A DNA stretch of 11,021 bases from DATEMK01 sp035275625 (lineage in GTDB: Bacteria; Bacteroidota; Bacteroidia; AKYH767-A; OLB10), in assembly GCA_035275625.1 (NCBI GenBank), contig DATEMK010000113.1:1-11021 (forward strand), given 5' to 3'. Made by a program: the position numbers and the translations under genes. The notes beneath the pieces are model-generated. The model worked only from the letters and a program-made list of their open reading frames with translations, did no database searches and was not told the origin of the DNA. Below, in pieces: positions 5,672 through 11,021 of the stretch (positions are counted from its first letter, which is position 1; each line of letters opens with the position of its first letter).

Positions 5672-5722
5672 ACCTGAAATCGTTAAAAAACACTTATTCA
5701 AAACAATAAAAAATTTAAAACT

Positions 5723-6058
5723 ATGAACGAAGAAATCATTATCCCGATTGCCCTGTTCGGAAGCATTTTCGGAATCCTTTATGTGTATTATACAACACGG
5801 AATAAAGAACGGCTGGCTTTAATTGAAAAAGGAGCGGACGCTTCCTTATTTAATACCGGCAGAAAAAACAATAAAACTTTCGCGCTGAAAATAGGCATGT
5901 TCCTCGTGGGCATAGCCCTGGGCCTGCTGCTTGGCAATGTCATTGCAGAAACGACAAGGCTCAAAGAAGAAGTAGCTTATTTTTCCATGACTTTCCTGTG
6001 CGGAGGATTAAGCCTGGTTGCATTTTATTTCATTGAAAAGAAAATGATAAAAGAATAA
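5723..6058 (+). CDS. DUF6249-like small integral membrane protein
   Basis: This is a 111-residue protein with three hydrophobic helices: about 5-23 (IIIPIALFGSIFGILYVYY), 54-73 (ALKIGMFLVGIALGLLLGNV) and 86-104 (YFSMTFLCGGLSLVAFYFI). A conserved-looking basic/amphipathic segment follows the first helix (RNKERLALIEKGADASLF, 26-43). This layout, especially the ERLALIEKG segment, resembles the DUF6249 family of Bacteroidota, whose biochemical role is unknown. It is transcribed away from the sigma/anti-sigma operon and carries the same promoter-like motif. I infer that it is a member of the sigma factor's regulon and may take part in sensing or in the membrane response. No catalytic residues are recognisable. 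A terminator follows. Confidence 0.8.
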   Translation: MNEEIIIPIALFGSIFGILYVYYTTRNKERLALIEKGADASLFNTGRKNNKTFALKIGMFLVGIALGLLLGNVIAETTRLKEEVAYFSMTFLCGGLSLVAFYFIEKKMIKE

Positions 6059-6086
6059 GCTTTTAATAATATATCATAAATTTCAG

Positions 6087-6116
6087 AAGCATCCCGTTCA
6101 CCGGTGATGCTTTTTT
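6087..6116 (+). terminator. Rho-independent terminator after the DUF6249-like gene
   Basis: AAGCATC (6087-6093) pairs with GATGCTT (6106-6112). An inner CCG/CGG extension has one bulged T and a TTCAC loop, and the T-run covers 6111-6116. It separates the small membrane protein from the large repeat protein, so the latter needs its own promoter. Confidence 0.85.
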
Positions 6117-6142
6117 ATTTCGGGGATGCGTCTTTTTTATGT

Positions 6143-6174
6143 TTTAACCGTCTTATGAAAGGACAAGTCATACT
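6143..6174 (+). promoter_or_regulatory. Weak candidate ECF-sigma promoter ahead of the large repeat protein
   Basis: TTTAACC (6143-6149), a 16-nt spacer (6150-6165), then AGTCATACT (6166-6174). Compared with the motif at 5640-5671 it matches 6 of 7 bases in the -35 and 7 of 9 in the -10 region, with identical spacing. It lies downstream of the terminator at 6087-6116 and about 90 nt before the ATG at 6263. The first -10 base (A for C) weakens it. It could be a chance match in AT-rich DNA. Confidence 0.4.
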
Positions 6175-6262
6175 TTATTTTATTATCTTGTTCAAAAAAT
6201 TGTGTAATTAAAATATTTTAACTTTATTTACAATAAATTAATCCAGAAAAAAATAAAAAATT

Positions 6263-9200
6263 ATGAATACAATTTTACTCACTGCAAGAAAAGCGCTTAA
6301 AGTATTTGCAGCAACAGGCAGCATTCTTATTATCCAGGCATTGTTTTATCAGCCTGCTTCTTATGGACAGTTAGTAGTACAGGGAGGTTTTACCCCCGCC
6401 CAGCTTGTGGATAGTTTATTAGGAGCTGGTGTTACTGTATCAAACATTACTTATACCGGTACGCCTACTGCTTCAGGACTGTTCAACGGAACGGCCTCTA
6501 ATATTGGACTCGGGCAAGGGATATTACTCACTTCCGGAGACATCATGAATGCTCCGGGTCCCAATATCTCGCCATCTACAGGAACGGATAATTTTTTACC
6601 CGGTGACCCTGATCTTGATGCACTCATCGGATCAGCCAGCCAGGATGCATGCGTTTTGGAGTTTGATTTTACGGTTCCTACGGATACAGTAAAATTCAGG
6701 TATGTTTTTGGTTCAGAAGAATACAGTGAATTTGTATGTTCAAATTACAATGATGTATTTGGCTTTTTTATCAGCGGGCCGGGGATTTCCGGTATTCAGA
6801 ATCTTGCGTTGGTTCCGGGCACTTCAAATCCGGTGTCTATTAATAACGTGAATGGAGGAGTTTCGGCAGGAACTGCTCCCTGCATTCTCACCAATACTGC
6901 CTATTATATAAATAATGAAACCCCTCCCGGACAGACAGTGGAGTATGACGGATTTCTTGTCGTGCTCCAGGCGGAGGCAGCAGTAATTCCATGTGAGACC
7001 TATCATATTAAAATTGCAATTGCTGACGTATTTGATGGTGCATATGACTCAGGAGTTTTTCTCGAACAGGGAAGTTTTTCAGGAGTTTCCACTACAGCTG
7101 CCGCCACTGCAAATCCAAATATAGCATGCGCTCCTGCAACAATTAATTTTACCAATAACAGTGTCGGGGGAGCATTGTTTGCCTGGAATTTTGATGATGG
7201 AAGCCCGGTGGATTCGAGTATGAACCCGGTGCATGTTTTTACAACTCCCGGTGTTTATAATGTTCAGTTGATTGCAACAGGAGCTTTAGCCTGTGGCGGA
7301 ATTTCAGATACCACCTACGTTACCGTTACTATAACGACTAATCTTCCTGTTAATTTAGGTCCTGATACAAGCCTTTGTGCAGGAACATCCATTATTTTAG
7401 GCTGGGGAATTATTTCCGGTACGAGCTATTTATGGTCAACGGGTGATACGACTTCTTCTATTGTTGTTACAACACCGGGAACTTATTATGTAAATGTTAC
7501 CTCTGCCCTTTGTCCGGCAGGCAGTGATACGATCAATGTTACACTTACAACCGTAGACGTTGACCTTGGAAATGATACCACGCTTTGCGGGGGGCAGTCT
7601 TATACTATTACAAGCAATATTACAGGTACTAATTACCAATGGTCAACAGGTAATACCACCTCTTCATTGACTGTTAATACTTCGGGAACTTATTGGGTAG
7701 TCGTCACAGCAAATGGCTGCCAGGGTGTGGACTCTGTGACCGTTACTTTTATTAATCCGGCAAGTGTTAACCTGGGAAATGATACCACAATATGTTCGGG
7801 ACAACCTGTAACACTGGGAGGAAATTTATCTGGAACCATTTTCCTCTGGTCAACCGGGCAAACTACTTCAACCATTACCGTCAGCCAGTCCGGTACGTAT
7901 TGGGTAAATGCAGGGCCGCCCGGATGCCAGGGCAGTGATACCATTGTGGTAAACATCAGCCTTGTCTCTGCCAATCTTGGAAATGATACTACAATTTGTA
8001 CAGGGCAGTCTGTTGTACTCGGCAATACTTTAGCAGGAAACTCTTTCCTTTGGTCAACAGGCGCCACTACATCAACAATAAGCGTTTCGAATTCCGGCAC
8101 CTATACAGTAACAGTAACTGACGGAGGTTGCATGGGCACCGATTCGATCAATGTTATCATTACTCCTCCTCCTGTTATTGCTCTTGGCAATGATACCACT
8201 TTGTGTTCGGGCAATACGTTAACTCTTAATGCAGGCACACATTCTTCATACATTTGGTCAACAGGAAATACAACTTCTACTATCAATGTTACCACCAGCG
8301 GAACATATTATGTTAATGTAAGTGACGGAGGATGTTTTGGAGCTGACAGCATTAATGTTAACTTTACACCATTGCCTGTTGTGAATCTTGGATCTAATCT
8401 CAGCTTCTGTTCTGGTTTGACGGATACGCTGGATGCCGGAAATGCAGGTGCAACTTATTTGTGGAGTAACGGAAATACAACACAAACTGTTATTGTAAAT
8501 TCATCCGGAACATATACCGTAACAGTTACAATGGCGGGCTGCAGTGCAAGCGGAAGTGTTCTTGTCACGGTTAATTCTTTGCCGGTAATAGTTCTTTCCA
8601 ACGATGTTGCAATTTGTACTGGCAACAGCACCAATCTGAGCGCTTCCGGGGGCGTTAATTATTCATGGACACCTTCTAACGGGTTAAGCAGCACAACCAT
8701 TTCAAACCCTGTTGCCAATCCGACTTCCACCACTACTTACACCGTTACTGTTACGGATGCAAATTCCTGTTCAGCTTCAAAATCGGTTACCGTTACTGTG
8801 AATGCATTGCCTGTAATAACTACTATTGCAGATACGGTGATTTGCGAAGGAAATTCAGTTTCATTAACTACCCAGGGGGGAGTATCTTACAGTTGGACCC
8901 CGGTAAATGATCTTGATAACCCGACTTCCTCATCTCCGGTAGCAAGTCCGCTTGTTCCAACTACTTATACCGTTATCGGAATTGATGCAAATGGCTGCCA
9001 GAATTCTGACAATGTGAGTATCGGCATTAGTGATGCTCCCACCGCTTCATTTACTTCCGATTTTGAAATTTCCTGTAAAGGAACCATAGGTATTTTCACA
9101 AACACAAGCAGCAATGCTTCACAATATTTATGGGATTTTGGAGACGGAGCAACTTCCACTGACATGAGCCCGGTTCATGACTTCAGTGTAGGAGTTTCAG

Positions 9201-9538
9201 GTACAATTACTTTAACTGCCTTCAATGCCGGATGTTCACATGAAGTGACTATCCCGATTCCAGACCCGTTAACCTTAAAAACCAATGTCCCGAATATCTT
9301 TACGCCTAATGGTGACTATTTTAATAATTGTTTCGGATTAGACAGCCTGAATGGTTTTGAATCATGTTTTTCAATTGAAATATTTAACCGGTGGGGTAAT
9401 TCTGTTTACCAGTCTGATAATGCTCATGGATGCTGGGATGGAACAACCAAAGATAAAGAAGCTCCGGCAGGGGTTTACTTTTATCTTTTAAAGATTGCAA
9501 ACAATGAATTTAAAGGCACGATAGAATTGGTAAGATAA
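6263..9538 (+). CDS. Large T9SS-exported repeat protein: choice-of-anchor-L domain, PKD and Ig-like repeats, type B (gliding-motility) C-terminal domain
   Basis: This is a 1091-residue cell-surface or secreted protein. Residues 1-35 form a signal peptide (cut probably at SYG/Q36). Residues 37 to about 275 form a choice-of-anchor-L domain, recognised by QDACVLEFDF and FRYVFGSEEYSEF (145-157) followed by NDVFGFFISGPG. A PKD domain follows (about 283-345, FAWNFDDGSP and NPVHVFTTPGVYNV). Eight Ig-like repeats begin at about residues 361, 431, 500, 569, 637, 705, 774 and 850. Six are 68-70 aa with LGNDTT-C-SG ... WSTG ... SGTYWV ... GC; the last two are 75-76 aa with a SWTP core. A second PKD domain (about 925-1000, YLWDFGDGATS) leads to the C-terminal domain from 1008 (NVPNIFTPNGDYFNN ... 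FNRWGNSVY ... WDGTTKD ... PAGVYFYLLK), the CHU_C-like type B sorting signal. Each repeat holds two cysteines placed to form a disulfide. An adhesin or surface-layer role is inferred from architecture. The start is ATG behind an A-rich leader. Confidence 0.93.
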   Translation: MNTILLTARKALKVFAATGSILIIQALFYQPASYGQLVVQGGFTPAQLVDSLLGAGVTVSNITYTGTPTASGLFNGTASNIGLGQGILLTSGDIMNAPGPNISPSTGTDNFLPGDPDLDALIGSASQDACVLEFDFTVPTDTVKFRYVFGSEEYSEFVCSNYNDVFGFFISGPGISGIQNLALVPGTSNPVSINNVNGGVSAGTAPCILTNTAYYINNETPPGQTVEYDGFLVVLQAEAAVIPCETYHIKIAIADVFDGAYDSGVFLEQGSFSGVSTTAAATANPNIACAPATINFTNNSVGGALFAWNFDDGSPVDSSMNPVHVFTTPGVYNVQLIATGALACGGISDTTYVTVTITTNLPVNLGPDTSLCAGTSIILGWGIISGTSYLWSTGDTTSSIVVTTPGTYYVNVTSALCPAGSDTINVTLTTVDVDLGNDTTLCGGQSYTITSNITGTNYQWSTGNTTSSLTVNTSGTYWVVVTANGCQGVDSVTVTFINPASVNLGNDTTICSGQPVTLGGNLSGTIFLWSTGQTTSTITVSQSGTYWVNAGPPGCQGSDTIVVNISLVSANLGNDTTICTGQSVVLGNTLAGNSFLWSTGATTSTISVSNSGTYTVTVTDGGCMGTDSINVIITPPPVIALGNDTTLCSGNTLTLNAGTHSSYIWSTGNTTSTINVTTSGTYYVNVSDGGCFGADSINVNFTPLPVVNLGSNLSFCSGLTDTLDAGNAGATYLWSNGNTTQTVIVNSSGTYTVTVTMAGCSASGSVLVTVNSLPVIVLSNDVAICTGNSTNLSASGGVNYSWTPSNGLSSTTISNPVANPTSTTTYTVTVTDANSCSASKSVTVTVNALPVITTIADTVICEGNSVSLTTQGGVSYSWTPVNDLDNPTSSSPVASPLVPTTYTVIGIDANGCQNSDNVSIGISDAPTASFTSDFEISCKGTIGIFTNTSSNASQYLWDFGDGATSTDMSPVHDFSVGVSGTITLTAFNAGCSHEVTIPIPDPLTLKTNVPNIFTPNGDYFNNCFGLDSLNGFESCFSIEIFNRWGNSVYQSDNAHGCWDGTTKDKEAPAGVYFYLLKIANNEFKGTIELVR
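7343..9034 (+). repeat. Eight tandem Ig-like repeat units inside the large surface protein
   Basis: Units begin at 7343, 7553, 7760, 7967, 8171, 8375, 8582 and 8810. The first five share the DNA octamer TGGTCAAC at 7433, 7640, 7847, 8051 and 8255, spaced 207, 207, 204 and 204 bp. Units 2-5 also share the near-identical run CTTGGAAATGATACCAC. Units 7 and 8 are longer (about 75 aa) and form a separate subfamily. Confidence 0.9.
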
Positions 9539-9576
9539 GATTTAAAAAAGTTTTTATCGTCACAAATTTTCTTCCT

Positions 9577-9618
9577 AAAACTAAAACGCTCCGGATTTCT
9601 CCGGAGCGTTTTAGTTTT
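9577..9618. terminator. Bidirectional rho-independent terminator between convergent genes
   Basis: A perfect 18-bp stem (9577-9594 with 9601-9618, core AACGCTCCGG/CCGGAGCGTT) closes a 6-nt ATTTCT loop. Each arm is flanked by A-rich then T-rich tracts, so the hairpin is followed by T residues on both strands. It lies 38 nt after the repeat protein stop and 33 nt from the receptor stop and should end both transcripts. Confidence 0.93.
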
Positions 9619-9651
9619 AATTAAACCAGGAACCTGCTTCGCTATAAAAAG

Positions 9652-11021
9652 TTATCCACCAAACTGAACCTTCAAAGCAAAGCCGAAATTCATTCCCATC
9701 TCTCTTACCCCGATATTTTTTATCAGCGAAAGATGATTGTAATAGCCTTTGTTGAGAATATTTGTTCCGAAAATGCTTAGCGAGGCCCTTTGTTTTAACA
9801 ATCGGAAATTGCCCCCGAGGTGGACATCAAGCAATGTATAACCATCAGTAGGAATTTCGTAAGGAGCCACTTTTTTCTGCTTAAAATAATTGCTTACAAC
9901 AAATGCAAAATACGGTTCATTAAACACAATTTTTTTCGCGGAGCTTAGTTTTAATTGCCCGACAATTTTATCAGCAGGCATGAAAGGCAGGTCACCGCCA
10001 TCTTTCAGCTTTCCGCGGGTGACCGAATAATCGGCCTTCAGGTCAAACCATTTTGCTGTTGCCGGATGAATGTCAAACCCTGCAGAACCTCCGCTGATCA
10101 CAGCATCATGCTGCAAAAAATCATATACCTGCAATTCGTCAATTGAATCAGCCGAAGGAGAAAGGTAAATGTAATCTTTGATCATATTATAAAAACCTGA
10201 AATATTTACCGAAGCAAATTCATTTTCCCAGATCAATCCCAAATCACCTTCAACATTTTGTTCCATTTTCAAACCAGGATTTCCGACTTCAAAACGGTAG
10301 GTGCCTTCATGCCTTCCGAATGTTCCCAGTTCGGCATAATTCGGAGCGCTGAAACCTGTTGCTCCGTTCAATTTAATTGTCCATTCACCTGAAGGATGAA
10401 AAGCTATACCAAGTGAACCGCTCACAGGTTTGTATTCATTTTCAAAATCAATCTCCGGTTTAATTTCGAGGGAATCCTCTTCTTCGCCTTCAGCACTTTC
10501 TGCTTCGATTTTTCTCAAGTCATAACGGATACCGCCCAAAATATTTACCTTTTCGAGATCATAGCGGGCAAGTAAATAGCCGGCAAAATCAGTCACATCA
10601 GCATCGGGAACAAGGGTCTCAAGACCAAAATTTTCATTCTTCTGCAACATGCCCTGGGTGCCAACCGTGAAGCCAAACTTCTTTTCAGCATCAGAACTCC
10701 ACTTTAAATCATAAGTAATTACATTTAGCTTTAATCCAAAAGCAAGCAAATATTTTTTCTTAATTCCGGTTGGCTCAAACTCTTTACGATTATTAAGCTG
10801 GTACGCAACATTTGCATTTATTTTACTATGCTTCATAAGAAATGTATTCTCGCTTGAAACTATATGCGAGGTCACATCCTGATAAGGAGCTTCCACATCG
10901 TACGTCATTTGTTCATGCTCGGGTTCGATGAGCAAAATGCTGTCGGGTTCAAGTTCCACTATTCCCGTACGTTGATTCATAAAACTATAGGAGAGTTTTG
11001 ACACTCCCCATTTTTTGCTGA
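9652..11021 (-). CDS. TonB-dependent outer-membrane receptor, C-terminal part (N-terminus outside window)
   Basis: The frame is open to the right edge. The GTG at 11002-11004 is internal, since sense codons (SKKWG) continue upstream of it, so the gene starts beyond the window. About 455 visible residues cover much of the 22-strand beta-barrel; the plug and TonB box are not visible. Receptor motifs include PYQDVTSH with NRKEFEP near the start of the visible part, TGFSAPNYAELGTFGRHEGT, FEVGNPGLKMEQ, and the C-terminal NILNKGYYNHLSLIKNIGVR. These resemble Bacteroidota receptors for siderophores or metals, but the ligand cannot be assigned. One loop is strongly acidic (AESAEGEEEDSLEIKPEIDF, about nt 10445-10510). 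The protein ends KVQFGG, with two glycines after the usual terminal aromatic residue. No SusD partner is visible downstream, which argues against a SusCD glycan importer. Confidence 0.9.
   Translation of the reverse strand, partial: SKKWGVSKLSYSFMNQRTGIVELEPDSILLIEPEHEQMTYDVEAPYQDVTSHIVSSENTFLMKHSKINANVAYQLNNRKEFEPTGIKKKYLLAFGLKLNVITYDLKWSSDAEKKFGFTVGTQGMLQKNENFGLETLVPDADVTDFAGYLLARYDLEKVNILGGIRYDLRKIEAESAEGEEEDSLEIKPEIDFENEYKPVSGSLGIAFHPSGEWTIKLNGATGFSAPNYAELGTFGRHEGTYRFEVGNPGLKMEQNVEGDLGLIWENEFASVNISGFYNMIKDYIYLSPSADSIDELQVYDFLQHDAVISGGSAGFDIHPATAKWFDLKADYSVTRGKLKDGGDLPFMPADKIVGQLKLSSAKKIVFNEPYFAFVVSNYFKQKKVAPYEIPTDGYTLLDVHLGGNFRLLKQRASLSIFGTNILNKGYYNHLSLIKNIGVREMGMNFGFALKVQFGG

Noticed and set aside
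6200..6226. A housekeeping Bacteroidota promoter (TTG ... TAACTTTA) ahead of the large repeat protein
   Set aside because: The -7 box has a mismatch (final A for G), the 16-nt spacing is shorter than the usual range, and the region is so AT-rich that such a match is expected by chance. It remains an alternative to the ECF candidate at 6143-6174.
7690..8485. Long antisense open frames opposite the repeat region of the large protein
   Set aside because: They arise from the periodic, Thr/Ser/Val-rich codons of the sense repeats. They show no recognisable domain, ribosome site or promoter, and they overlap a clearly real gene.
11002..11004. GTG as the start of the TonB-dependent receptor
   Set aside because: Sense codons continue to the window edge, and the protein would lack its plug domain and signal peptide, so the true start lies outside.

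Overview
The window looks like chromosomal DNA of a Bacteroidota bacterium. Two large secreted proteins end in type IX secretion system (T9SS) sorting domains, one type A-like and one type B (gliding-motility C-terminal, CHU_C-like). Translation starts mostly lack a Shine-Dalgarno sequence and sit behind A-rich leaders, and there is a Bacteroidota-type TonB-dependent receptor. The DNA is AT-rich. No rRNA, tRNA, transposase, phage gene or CRISPR array was seen.

Layout. (1) At 1-1847 (+) lies a PQQ-type glucose/sorbosone dehydrogenase with an Ig-like region and a T9SS sorting domain; it is cut off at the left edge. (2) At 1922-2464 (+) is a small beta-carbonic-anhydrase-like protein and at 2574-2996 (+) a GNAT acetyltransferase, separated by an octamer tandem repeat and a GC-rich hairpin. 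(3) At 3125-4257 (+) a TlpA-like thioredoxin and a peroxiredoxin-like thiol protein form a tight two-gene operon with exported products, closed by a terminator at 4281-4316. (4) At 4324-5321 (-) an ECF sigma factor and a small two-helix membrane protein, probably its anti-sigma factor, lie 2 nt apart. (5) The 401-bp divergent spacer 5322-5722 is filled with a mosaic of 7-9 bp tandem repeats and an imperfect palindrome. (6) At 5723-6058 (+) is a three-helix DUF6249-like membrane protein. (7) At 6263-9538 (+) is a 1091-residue T9SS-exported repeat protein with a choice-of-anchor-L domain, two PKD domains and eight cysteine-paired Ig-like repeats. (8) At 9652-11021 (-) is the C-terminal part of a TonB-dependent receptor, cut by the right edge and separated from the repeat protein by an 18-bp perfect-stem terminator that can work in both directions.

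How it fits together. The most informative signal is regulatory. The sigma operon and the divergent DUF6249-like gene carry the same promoter-like motif, TGTAACC-N16-CGTC[TA]TAAT, facing outward on opposite strands with identical 16-nt spacing. This is the shape of an ECF-sigma promoter, so the sigma factor probably activates itself, its anti-sigma factor and the DUF6249-like protein. A weaker third match with the same spacing lies ahead of the large repeat protein, so the regulon may extend to a surface adhesin-like protein. The repeat mosaic sits between the two outward-facing promoters. Apart from this, the gene content is ordinary for the phylum, and I see no clearly new enzymatic or defence system.
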